64,000 nt of DNA. It comes from Wocania_A sp965224845. Its GTDB lineage: Bacteria; Bacteroidota; Bacteroidia; Flavobacteriales; Flavobacteriaceae. The stretch spans positions 372,001-436,000 of the forward strand of contig CBDDAJ010000015.1 in the NCBI GenBank assembly GCA_965224845.1, read 5' to 3'. Every line of letters begins with the position of its first letter. Positions within the stretch are counted from its first letter, which is position 1. Made by a program: the position numbers and the translations under genes. The notes beneath the pieces are model-generated. The model did not search any database. It was not told the origin of the DNA and saw only the letters and a program-made list of their open reading frames with translations. Positions 48,645 to 57,441 of the stretch are shown here, piece by piece.

Positions 48645-50165
48645 ATGAGAAAAATTAAATATATAATTATAACTGTTTGCTTTATAGGGTTTTTAAATTC
48701 ATGTAGCGATGACTTTATTAATGTTGAAAATAAAGAAGTTTTAACCGAAGAAAGTTTTTGGCAAACCGAAGAGCATGCAATGCAAGCTTTAACAGCAGCA
48801 TATGGCGCCATGCAAAGTGCCACAGGAAGTAAATGGGCATTTTTTGAAGAAATGTATACTGCCTTAGCCTATAGAGGTGATGATGTTGTGAATAATACTG
48901 CCGAAATTTACGGTCGTGCCGTGGCTAGTTTTACAAACACAACAGAAGACACAGGACCGTTTAATGTTTGGCGCGCAAGTTATGCGGGTATTGGCAGAGC
49001 CAATCAAATACTACAGCAGGTTCCCAATATGGAGTCTCTTTCTGAGGACACTAAAAAAGCCTTGGTCGCTGAAGCTAAATTTTTAAGAGCTTACTATTAT
49101 TTTTGGTTAGTAACAGGGTTCGAAAATGTTCCGTTAATCACAACCTTTAGCGGTGATTTAGAGAATCTTTTCCCTAGTCAAGTAACAGCAGATGCAGTTT
49201 GGGCACAAATAGAATCAGACCTTAGTGAAGCAGAATCTGACTTACCAACTAGTTATATAGCAGATTGGAAAGGTAGAGCCACTCGTGGAGCAGCTAAAGC
49301 TTTGTTAGGCAAAGTGTATTTATTCCAGGAAAAATGGGCTGATGCTGAAACTAAATTAGCTGAAGTTACTGGTATGGGCTATTCATTATTACCTAATTAT
49401 GCCGATAACTTTAATGGAAATGCTGAAAACGGCAGCGAAAGTGTTTTTGAAATTCAGTTCACTGGAGATCGTTCAAACGGAAATGATGAACGTCAGGTGT
49501 TAAACTTTCAAGTTTCACCGTATGCCTTTGGTGGTTGGGAATTATTTTATCCATCAGAATGGTTAGTAGAAGAAATGAAAACAGACTTAACTGCAGGCGG
49601 TGAAATAAGTGATCGTGTTTACGAAAGCATATTTTTTGATGATCCTAATTCAGAAATGTATAGCAGATCTGATGATGCCGTAATATCTTATGCAACAGTT
49701 CAACCAAATTTAAATCATCCAAAATATTTTAAAAAATATTCATTTAATCAAGATACAAATTTTTATAACGGAACTAACATATCCATTATTCGTTATGCGG
49801 ATGTACTACTTATGTATGCAGAGGCATTAAATGAAAATAATAAAACAGCATTAGCAACAGATCAGGTTAATATTGTAAGGCAACGTGGAGGCGCTGCAGA
49901 TTTAGGCGTAATGACTAAAGATGAATTAAGAACACAAATACGTCATCATGAACGCCCTGTAGAATTAGCTATGGAGTACGGTATCCGTTGGTTTGATTTA
50001 TACAGATGGCAAAGAGGAGCTACAGCAACTGAATCTATTAAAACTACTTTAGAAGCACATAATAAACCCGGTGTAAGTAATTTTCAAGATAAGCATATAG
50101 TCTTTCCTATCCCATTACAGGAAATTAACATTAATAAAAACTTAAACCAAAACCCTGGTTGGTAG
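48645..50165 (+). CDS. SusD/RagB-family nutrient-binding lipoprotein
   Basis: 506 residues. Lipoprotein signal (IIITVCFIGFLNSCSDDF, lipobox NSC), an N-terminal TPR-like helix bundle with EESFWQTEEHAMQALTAAYG and EAKFLRAYYYFWLVTGFENV, and a C-terminal SusD domain with NIIRYADVLLMYAEALNE and HERPVELAMEYGIRWFDLYRW. It sits at the cell surface, binds the glycan and passes it to the SusC channel. It is followed by an attenuator-like hairpin. Confidence 0.96.
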   Translation: MRKIKYIIITVCFIGFLNSCSDDFINVENKEVLTEESFWQTEEHAMQALTAAYGAMQSATGSKWAFFEEMYTALAYRGDDVVNNTAEIYGRAVASFTNTTEDTGPFNVWRASYAGIGRANQILQQVPNMESLSEDTKKALVAEAKFLRAYYYFWLVTGFENVPLITTFSGDLENLFPSQVTADAVWAQIESDLSEAESDLPTSYIADWKGRATRGAAKALLGKVYLFQEKWADAETKLAEVTGMGYSLLPNYADNFNGNAENGSESVFEIQFTGDRSNGNDERQVLNFQVSPYAFGGWELFYPSEWLVEEMKTDLTAGGEISDRVYESIFFDDPNSEMYSRSDDAVISYATVQPNLNHPKYFKKYSFNQDTNFYNGTNISIIRYADVLLMYAEALNENNKTALATDQVNIVRQRGGAADLGVMTKDELRTQIRHHERPVELAMEYGIRWFDLYRWQRGATATESIKTTLEAHNKPGVSNFQDKHIVFPIPLQEININKNLNQNPGW

Positions 50166-50212
50166 ATATCCAAGTTATAGAGTTAGTTTTTTGAGTAGTT
50201 TATTAACTAATT

Positions 50213-50247
50213 ACACCTAGGGATTATTATATATTCTTAGGTGTTTT
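50213..50247 (+). terminator. Hairpin with T run after susD
   Basis: ACACCTA / TAGGTGT, 7 bp, followed by TTTTT; may terminate or reduce transcription into the next gene, so susCD could be expressed above the genes behind them. Confidence 0.6.
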
Positions 50248-50276
50248 TACTTTTATATTTATTAATCCTTTTTTTA

Positions 50277-53200
50277 ATGATTAAATACTATCAGTCTATA
50301 AAATTCCTTCTTCTTTTTTTAAGCATCTTTATGCTCTCGTGTAAAAAAAAGTTAGATAAAGACGCTTTTCAAGGAGAAGATGATAATCTTGTATTGTTTG
50401 CTGAAGTTAATCATAAAGAAAGTGGTATAAATTTTATAAACGAAATACCAGAAAACAGTGCCATGAACAGTATGGTATATGAATATTTTTATAATGGCGG
50501 CGGGGTTGCCATTGGAGATATAAATAATGATGGTTTAGCTGATATCTATTTTACTTCAAACTTAAAAGACAACAAGCTTTATTTAAACAAAGGAGGTTTT
50601 AAGTTTGAAGACATTACAAACAAAGCTATGGTAAAAGGCTCTTTTGGCTGGACAACAGGAGTTACCATGATTGACATAAATGCTGATGGGTGGTTAGATA
50701 TTTATGTATGCAAATCTGGAAAAGGAAAAGCAAAAAACAGAGAAAATGAATTGTTTATAAACAACAAAAATGGAACATTTACAGAGTCTGCTGCTTTATA
50801 TGGTTTAAATTTCTCGGGCTATAGTACACAAGCTTCATTTTTTGATTTTGATAAAGATGGAGACTTAGATATGTTCCTTCTAAACCATAATGTAACACCT
50901 GTAAACACTAATAGCCCCGAAGATTTTAAAAATGATAACAATCCGCTTGTTGGAGATAAGCTATACAGAAATGATAATGGAACATTTATAGAGATATCAA
51001 AACAAGCCGGAATCACCCAAAACTCATTAGGTTTTGGTTTAGGTGTTTCCATTGGTGATTTAAATCAGGATGGATGGCCAGATATTTATGTTTCTAATGA
51101 TTATATAGAACATGACTACCTGTATTATAATAATCAGAACGGAACGTTCTCTGAAGCTTTAAAAGTTTCATTTCAGCATGTGTCAAATTTTTCCATGGGT
51201 ACAGACATAGCAGATTTCAACAATGATGGGTTATTAGATGTTATGACACTAGACATGATAGCAGAAGACAATTATGGTATAAAAACAAGCATGAGTGGCA
51301 TGAACCCTAAAGCTTTTAATCATGCTGTAAATAAAGGATTTCATTATCAATATATGTATAACAGTTTACAACTTAATAACGGTAGATCTAAGTTTAGCGA
51401 CATAGCACAACTAGCAGGTGTTGCAAGCACAGATTGGAGTTGGGCACCACTGTTTGCAGACTTTAACAATGATGGGTTAAAAGATTTATTTGTATCTAAT
51501 GGGTTAAAGAGAGATTTTAGAAATAATGATTTTAGAAAATACAAACTCAAACGATTAGAACAGGCACAAAAGAACAAAGAAAAGATGTCTGCGGTGGTAG
51601 AGGAGTTGGTAAAAAAAACACCTCAGCGAAAAACACTTAACTATCTTTTTAAAAACAATGGCGATTTAACATTTACCAGGTCTAATAACTCCTGGGGAAT
51701 TACAAAGCCTTCCTTTTCAAATGGCGCATCATATGCCGATTTAGATAATGACGGTGATTTGGATTTGGTTGTAAATAATATCGACGAAAAAGCTACCGTA
51801 TTAAAGAACAATTCTAGTAAAAACTATCTTCAATTTCAGTTCAAAGGCCATTCTAAAAATCCTTTTGGTGTAGGCACCCGAATTGAAATTGAAACCAAAA
51901 GCGGTTTTCAGTATCTGGAAAATTATCCAACCCGAGGTTATCAATCATCTGTAGAACCCATCCTACATATTGGCTTAGATACATTAACAACTGTTGAAAG
52001 AGTTACAGTTACATGGTCTGATGGCAAGTTACAGGTCCTTGAAAACATTTTAGCCAATAAAAAAATTCTAATAGATTATAACAACGCAAAGCATAAACAA
52101 TCACCTAACCTTAATAATTCTACATTGATTAAGGACATAACAAATAAAATCAAATTAAAACACAAGCATTTAGAAAACGAGCACAATGATTTTGAAAAAG
52201 AAAGTTTGTTGCCACACAAAATGTCTCAATTTGGTCCAGCACTGGCTATAGGAGATGTAAATAACGATGGACTAGATGATTTTTATATCGGCGGGTCGAA
52301 AAGTTATGCTGGAACAATGTATTTACAAAATGATAGTGGAACATTTAGTAAATCGAATAGTAATACATGGATAGCTGACAAAGCCTACGAAGATGTTGAT
52401 GCCACATTTTTTGATGCCGACACTGATGGTGATTTAGATCTCTATGTTGTAAGCGGTGGCAATGAGTGGCCTACAAAAAGTACGATGTACCAGGATAGGC
52501 TTTATATAAACACCAAAGGTGTTTTTAAGAAGTTGAACTCAAAACTTCCAAAAACATACTCAAGTGGAAGTTGTGCAAAGCCTTTTGACTTTGATAATGA
52601 CGGTGATTTAGATTTATTTGTTGGAAGTAGGCTTTTAGGTCAAAAATATCCTTATTCCGGAAAAAGCTTCCTGTTAGAAAATGAAAACGGGCAGTTTAAA
52701 AACGTAACCAACGCTAAGGCATCAAGTTTATCAGAAATAGGAATGGTAACCGATGCTATTTGGTCTGATTTTGACGGTGATAATCAAACGGATTTAATTG
52801 TTGTTGGCGAATGGATGAAAATTACATGCTTTAAAAATGAAAACGGGCAATTACGTCTTCAAGAAAATATGTTCCCAAATTCATATGGCTGGTGGAATTG
52901 CATTAAGGGTTTTGATTTTGATGATGATGGTGATATGGATTATGTTGTTGGAAATTTAGGTATTAACTACAAATATAAAGCTTCTATAAAAGAGCCCTTT
53001 GAAGTGTTCTCAACAGATTTTGATAACAATGGCACCAACGATATTGTTTTAGGGTATTATAATCAAGAAAATTTATTTCCATTACGCGGACGTGAGTGTA
53101 GCTCTAACCAAATGCCCTTTATTAAGAAAAAATTCCCAACTTATAATGATTTTGGCTCTGCTAAGCTAGTAGACATTTATGGGAAAGAAAAGCTAGAAGA

Positions 53201-53597
53201 AGCTTTACATTTAAAAGCAAACACATTTGCTTCGGTTATACTGGTTAATCAAGGAAATGGTCAATTTAAAAGTATAGCCTTACCAAACCTTGCTCAAATA
53301 TCTTCAATCAATGATTTGATTATTTCGGACTTTGATAACGATGGTAAAAACGACATTTTAATTGCTGGAAACATGTATCAATCAGAAGTTGAAACACCAA
53401 AAAATGATGCCAGCTATGGCTTAATAATTAAAGTAACAAGCGATAATACAATTTCTGTACTCCCACCACAGGAAAGCGGGTTGTTATTAAACGGCGATGT
53501 TAAATCCTTAAAAACCATAAATATTAATGATGTAAAATCTGTAATAGTTGGAAAAAACAATGATTCATTAAAGGTTTTCCAAGTCACTCATAAATAA
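50277..53597 (+). CDS. FG-GAP/VCBS-repeat lipoprotein with ASPIC/UnbV domain
   Basis: 1106 residues. Lipoprotein signal (YYQSIKFLLLFLSIFMLSCKKK). Two blocks of FG-GAP/VCBS repeats carrying calcium-binding DxDxDG-type loops (GDINNDGLADIYF, DINADGWLDIYV, FDFDKDGDLDMFL; later GDVNNDGLDDFYIGG, FDFDNDGDLDLFVG, FDFDDDGDMDYVVG), separated by an ASPIC/UnbV domain (GTRIEIETKSGFQYLENYPT, RVTVTWSDGKLQVLENI). This is the CRTAC1-like layout. A surface glycan- or protein-binding role is likely; no enzyme activity is known for the combination. The ATG at 50277 is preferred over a GTG at 50241 that would extend the hydrophobic head. Confidence 0.9.
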   Translation: MIKYYQSIKFLLLFLSIFMLSCKKKLDKDAFQGEDDNLVLFAEVNHKESGINFINEIPENSAMNSMVYEYFYNGGGVAIGDINNDGLADIYFTSNLKDNKLYLNKGGFKFEDITNKAMVKGSFGWTTGVTMIDINADGWLDIYVCKSGKGKAKNRENELFINNKNGTFTESAALYGLNFSGYSTQASFFDFDKDGDLDMFLLNHNVTPVNTNSPEDFKNDNNPLVGDKLYRNDNGTFIEISKQAGITQNSLGFGLGVSIGDLNQDGWPDIYVSNDYIEHDYLYYNNQNGTFSEALKVSFQHVSNFSMGTDIADFNNDGLLDVMTLDMIAEDNYGIKTSMSGMNPKAFNHAVNKGFHYQYMYNSLQLNNGRSKFSDIAQLAGVASTDWSWAPLFADFNNDGLKDLFVSNGLKRDFRNNDFRKYKLKRLEQAQKNKEKMSAVVEELVKKTPQRKTLNYLFKNNGDLTFTRSNNSWGITKPSFSNGASYADLDNDGDLDLVVNNIDEKATVLKNNSSKNYLQFQFKGHSKNPFGVGTRIEIETKSGFQYLENYPTRGYQSSVEPILHIGLDTLTTVERVTVTWSDGKLQVLENILANKKILIDYNNAKHKQSPNLNNSTLIKDITNKIKLKHKHLENEHNDFEKESLLPHKMSQFGPALAIGDVNNDGLDDFYIGGSKSYAGTMYLQNDSGTFSKSNSNTWIADKAYEDVDATFFDADTDGDLDLYVVSGGNEWPTKSTMYQDRLYINTKGVFKKLNSKLPKTYSSGSCAKPFDFDNDGDLDLFVGSRLLGQKYPYSGKSFLLENENGQFKNVTNAKASSLSEIGMVTDAIWSDFDGDNQTDLIVVGEWMKITCFKNENGQLRLQENMFPNSYGWWNCIKGFDFDDDGDMDYVVGNLGINYKYKASIKEPFEVFSTDFDNNGTNDIVLGYYNQENLFPLRGRECSSNQMPFIKKKFPTYNDFGSAKLVDIYGKEKLEEALHLKANTFASVILVNQGNGQFKSIALPNLAQISSINDLIISDFDNDGKNDILIAGNMYQSEVETPKNDASYGLIIKVTSDNTISVLPPQESGLLLNGDVKSLKTININDVKSVIVGKNNDSLKVFQVTHK

Positions 53598-53607
53598 GAG
53601 ACAAGCA

Positions 53608-55959
53608 ATGAATACAAAAATTAAAGTTATATCAAACCATTACAAAACACTTAAATCGTTAAAAAAAATGATTATCCTGCCTATTGTCTTTCTAATATGT
53701 AATGGTTTATTTAGTCAAAACTATATGGTTATAAATGACGGATACGCAACAAAAGTAACTGTCGGCCAAAATACAGAAGTGTCCTTTTATTCTCCTACAA
53801 TGTTTCGTATACGCTATTCTAAACGAAGCAAAGAGAAGTTCAAAAAAGAGTATACTATTCCATTTACAATAGGACATACCAACCCGTGGAAAGAAGTTTT
53901 AGTAGATGTAATTCAAAAAGACCATATTTATTCTTTACATACCCAAAAACTAATAGTTGAAATTAACACAGCCACTAGCCAAATGATCGTAAAAAACAAG
54001 GCTTCTGGAGCCCAGGTATATCCATCAGACGGGCCGGTTTATGGTATGTTTAAAGATGGGTATAGCCTGTTTGACAGCGCCAGTTTTTTTAATGAAAAAA
54101 ATGATAACAGTAGATACTCGCACTGGTTTTATAATCCAGAAACTCAACTTTATGACATCTACCTTGAAGAAGATGCACTCATGGATCAATACTTTATTTA
54201 CGGGCCTTCTTATCAAAAAATATATGAACAGTTCAACCAACTTATTGGAGCAGAGCCTCTATTGCCAAAAAAGGCTTATGGTTTCTTTCAAACACAACAT
54301 TTAGCCTGTAATGGAAGTCAAGAACAATTAATGAATGTAGCCAGAGAATTAAGAAAGAGAGAAATTCCTGCCGATAACCTAATAATAGACTTTGAATGGG
54401 GCGATGGTTGTATTGAAAATAAGGAAATTCAATGGGGCAGCAGAATGGATTGGTCAGATAATTATAAAAAACCTCTGTCGCCTACAGCTATGATAGACAG
54501 CTTAAAAGCTATGAATTTTGATGTTATGTTAATTCAGCATAATGCACCAGATTATAAAAACAGGAATAGCCAAGGGTGGACAGAAACCATTCAACCCGAA
54601 ACACTTTGGTGGGAAAAGTGGAAAGAAAAATTAAATCAAGGCGTAAGAGGCACCTGGCAAGATACAAGACGTAACGATATAACAGATAGTAGAATATGGA
54701 CAGGTACACAAAAATATTTAGGAGCTGATAATCGCGTCCTTTTTATGGGCTGTCGAAAAATGCAAGCTGTAAACCCCTGGGATTTTAGGTATAGTGTTAC
54801 TCCTGTAAATAACTTAATTGGAGCCAGAAGGTATCCGTTTGATTGGACTGGTGATTGCTCGTTTAATTGGAATGAATTAAAATGGCAAATACAGGCGATT
54901 ACCAATTCTCATGGCCCTTTAAAAGGGGTTTCATATATATCTTCAGACGGCGTAGGTGAAACTTGGCAAATACAGGCAAGATGGAACCAGTTTTCAGATT
55001 TCTCAGCTATTTCAAGATCTCACAACCCAAAACCCTGGGCAGGTCATATTGATGTTGCAAACTTTCAGAATAAGATTAAAATAACGGGCAGAGATTCTGT
55101 GATAATAAAAGACACGCCAGAGCATATAACTCATGCTGTAAGTAGTCAAGAAAATACTGAATTAACAGCAGAAAGAAGCATTAGAAAACACAGAAAAGAA
55201 CGATACAAACTGTTACCATACATATACTCAACAGCCTACGAAAATTATTTAACAGGCATGCCTCTTTGCAGACCAATGCTTATTGCTTTTCCTAAAGATT
55301 ATTTGTGTTTTTCTGATACATGGCCATATCAATATATGTTTGGCCCAAATATTTTAGCAGCTCCTGTGTATGGCGATTTTAAAACTATGGAAATTTATCT
55401 GCCTCGTGAAAATGATTGGATAGATTATTGGAGTAAAGAAATTTATAAAGGTGGTGGTATTATTAATTATAATACAGAGGATGTAGAAAAATTACCCTTA
55501 TTTATAAAAGCCGGAGCGATATTACCAAAAACTATGGAAAAGAACTGGATTGAGGAAGAAAAACAGGAAGAAACTTTGATTTTGGAAATTTATCCAACCA
55601 AAACAAAAACATCTTTTACTTTATATGAAGATGATGGTAAGACCATAAGTTATCAAAATGGAGCATACTCAAGTATTGCTATCAGCCAAAATCAAACTAA
55701 AGAAGGGCACTTAATCATAACGATTGACAAAGCTAAAGGCGATTTTAAAAACAAATTGCCTTCTAGAGTTTGGCAAGTAAGAGTTTTTGATATTTTAAAT
55801 GTTTATAACACTGTAAACATCAATGGAAAAAAAGGGGAAATAAACACTAATTCCAGTTTAGAAAAAACAGATACAAAAAATGGGAATGTGTTTAAAGAAG
55901 TTATTTTCAATGAATCTTTAGATAAAAGCTCTACGCTTATTTTTAATAAAAAAAATTAA
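53608..55959 (+). CDS. GH31 family glycoside hydrolase
   Basis: 783 residues, exported (MIILPIVFLICNGLFSQ; the ATG at 53608 adds a 20-residue polar head, an ATG at 53668 would start at the signal itself). An N-terminal galactose-mutarotase-like sandwich is followed by the barrel with KAYGFFQTQHLACNGS, LIIDFEWGDG, candidate nucleophile Asp352 in GTWQDTRRND, and candidate acid/base Asp416 in DWTGDCSFNWNEL, then a GH31-type C-terminal sandwich. The retaining alpha-glycosidase family includes alpha-glucosidases, alpha-xylosidases and alpha-galactosidases; QDTRRND after the nucleophile is unlike the common forms, so the substrate is open. It is 10 bases after the UnbV gene. Confidence 0.88.
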   Translation: MNTKIKVISNHYKTLKSLKKMIILPIVFLICNGLFSQNYMVINDGYATKVTVGQNTEVSFYSPTMFRIRYSKRSKEKFKKEYTIPFTIGHTNPWKEVLVDVIQKDHIYSLHTQKLIVEINTATSQMIVKNKASGAQVYPSDGPVYGMFKDGYSLFDSASFFNEKNDNSRYSHWFYNPETQLYDIYLEEDALMDQYFIYGPSYQKIYEQFNQLIGAEPLLPKKAYGFFQTQHLACNGSQEQLMNVARELRKREIPADNLIIDFEWGDGCIENKEIQWGSRMDWSDNYKKPLSPTAMIDSLKAMNFDVMLIQHNAPDYKNRNSQGWTETIQPETLWWEKWKEKLNQGVRGTWQDTRRNDITDSRIWTGTQKYLGADNRVLFMGCRKMQAVNPWDFRYSVTPVNNLIGARRYPFDWTGDCSFNWNELKWQIQAITNSHGPLKGVSYISSDGVGETWQIQARWNQFSDFSAISRSHNPKPWAGHIDVANFQNKIKITGRDSVIIKDTPEHITHAVSSQENTELTAERSIRKHRKERYKLLPYIYSTAYENYLTGMPLCRPMLIAFPKDYLCFSDTWPYQYMFGPNILAAPVYGDFKTMEIYLPRENDWIDYWSKEIYKGGGIINYNTEDVEKLPLFIKAGAILPKTMEKNWIEEEKQEETLILEIYPTKTKTSFTLYEDDGKTISYQNGAYSSIAISQNQTKEGHLIITIDKAKGDFKNKLPSRVWQVRVFDILNVYNTVNINGKKGEINTNSSLEKTDTKNGNVFKEVIFNESLDKSSTLIFNKKN

Positions 55960-55965
55960 AACAAA

Positions 55966-55997
55966 AAGCACTCACAATAAAATTGCAAGTGCTTGAT
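55966..55997 (+). terminator. Weak terminator-like hairpin after GH31
   Basis: AAGCACT / AGTGCTT stem around a 15-base loop, then GATTTAT. It lies between GH31 and the convergent tRNA gene. Confidence 0.4.
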
Positions 55998-56005
55998 TTA
56001 TAATG

Positions 56006-56079
56006 TGGAGAAGAGCGGACTCGAACCGCCGACCTCTTGACTGCCAGTCAAGCGCTCTAGCCAACTGAGCTACATCCCC
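56006..56079 (-). tRNA. tRNA-Ala(GGC)
   Basis: 74 nt. Read on minus it begins GGGGATGTAGCTCAGTTGG, has the anticodon stem-loop CTTGA-CTGGCAG-TCAAG with anticodon GGC, and a T arm with GGTTCGAGTCC. The acceptor stem carries the alanine identity pair G3-U70 (GGGG over CCTC), one T-T mismatch, and discriminator A. CCA is not encoded. It starts only six bases after the stop of the universal stress gene. Confidence 0.95.
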
Positions 56080-56085
56080 GTAAAA

Positions 56086-56880
56086 TTACTTTAATCCGCT
56101 TAACACTAAAACCGGAATATTACTATTAAAATCTTTTTTCAAAATTACATTTTTCTCCCATTTCTTTACAAAAAATCCTCGTTTTCTTCTAACCACACAC
56201 AGCATATCCGGACTATGCGATTGATAGTGCTCTAAAACACCATGAAATGTCGTAGCATTTTCTGTTTTGGTTATATTTTCAATAATACTTCCCAACTGGT
56301 CATCAACATCAAAATCACCAGCGTTATAATACGGTGTTTTTACTAATAAGAGGTTAGCAACAGCCTTAAAATTATTTTTAATATCACGTAAAGGGTGTAA
56401 CGCTTTTTCCTTTTTAATAATCGCAGATTTAACAGCTAATAAAATGTTTGTAAAAGGTTTAAACTTATAACTTTCCGGTACAATAAGCGCCGGTATTTGA
56501 GTTTGTTTAATAATTTTTCCAGAGGTTTTTCCTAAAAACACTTCATCTTTTATCGAGTTTGTTCTAGGTTCAACTAGAATTAAATCAATATGAGCTGCTT
56601 TACTCGCCAGCTCTAAAGTATCAACCAACTTCCCCTTTAACGTTTTTACAATCACATCAACATCTTTAGTATCAATTTTAGAAACCAGATTATCTAAAAA
56701 AGCTTTGCTTTCCTTTTCAATGATATGATCTACTTTAATCATAGTTCCCGCCTTTGTATATACATTATAAACTTGCACAACATAAAGTTTAGCATTAAAT
56801 GCCTGGGCAAAATCTACTGCATATTGCAAGTGACTTAATGCATTTTTTGATGATCCTACAGGAACTAAAATATTCTTCAT
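56086..56880 (-). CDS. Universal stress protein with two Usp domains
   Basis: 264 residues, two tandem UspA-like alpha/beta folds (residues about 1-140 and 145-264). The first has the standard ILVPVGSSKNALSHLQYAV opening and the end of domain one reads QTQIPALIVPE; the second has DMLCVVRRKRGFFVKKWEKNV and IPVLVLSG. The GxxG(9x)GS phosphate-binding motif of ATP-binding members was not found, so nucleotide binding is doubtful. It is divergent from the GNAT gene and followed within six bases by tRNA-Ala. Confidence 0.88.
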   Translation of the reverse strand: MKNILVPVGSSKNALSHLQYAVDFAQAFNAKLYVVQVYNVYTKAGTMIKVDHIIEKESKAFLDNLVSKIDTKDVDVIVKTLKGKLVDTLELASKAAHIDLILVEPRTNSIKDEVFLGKTSGKIIKQTQIPALIVPESYKFKPFTNILLAVKSAIIKKEKALHPLRDIKNNFKAVANLLLVKTPYYNAGDFDVDDQLGSIIENITKTENATTFHGVLEHYQSHSPDMLCVVRRKRGFFVKKWEKNVILKKDFNSNIPVLVLSGLK

Positions 56881-56899
56881 AATAAAAAGTTTAAAAGAC

Positions 56900-56907
56900 T
56901 AAATTTG
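56900..56907 (+). promoter_or_regulatory. Predicted -7 element for GNAT-MATE operon
   Basis: TAAATTTG, an exact TAnnTTTG, 33 bases before the GNAT ATG. On minus, TACTTTTG (56930-56923) is a matching box for the universal stress gene. Confidence 0.45.
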
Positions 56908-56940
56908 CAGCAATATTTTATACAAAAGTAAACATTAAAA

Positions 56941-57441
56941 ATGATTCGTAAAGCAACACTAAAAGATATAGATGGAATCGTAGCAATCACAAAAGCTTGT
57001 GCTAGCTTTATGATAGACAAGGGCATATATCAATGGAACGAGCATTATCCTAATAAGGCAGCCTTTAAAAATGATGTTTTAAGAAACGAATTATACGTTA
57101 TTGAAGAGGATAAAACACCTATTGGATGTGTGGTAATTTCATCATTTATGGACGAAGAATATACCTCTGTATCTTGGTTAACAGAAAGCAATCGAAATAT
57201 TTATATCCATCGCTTAGCGATTCATCCAGAGTATCAAGGTAGGGGGCATGCCAAAAAAACAATGGATTTTGCTGAAAAATTTGCTAAAGAAAACAACTAC
57301 GTTTCAGTAAGGTTAGATACTTTTTCTCAAAACAAAAGAAATCAAAACTTTTATGAGTTGCGTGGCTATAAGCGCTTAGGAAACATTTATTTTCCAAAGC
57401 AAAGTAATCATCCTTTTTATTGTTACGAATTAATATTGTGA
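56941..57441 (+). CDS. GNAT family N-acetyltransferase
   Basis: 166 residues of the Gcn5-related acetyltransferase fold. The acetyl-CoA binding motif A is present as IYIHRLAIHPEYQGRGHAKKTM (R/Q-x-x-G-x-G/A), preceded by PIGCVVISSF and followed by VRLDTFSQNKRNQNFYELRGYKRLG. The acceptor is unknown. Its stop overlaps the MATE GTG (GTGA), so the two are translationally coupled. Confidence 0.92.
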   Translation: MIRKATLKDIDGIVAITKACASFMIDKGIYQWNEHYPNKAAFKNDVLRNELYVIEEDKTPIGCVVISSFMDEEYTSVSWLTESNRNIYIHRLAIHPEYQGRGHAKKTMDFAEKFAKENNYVSVRLDTFSQNKRNQNFYELRGYKRLGNIYFPKQSNHPFYCYELIL

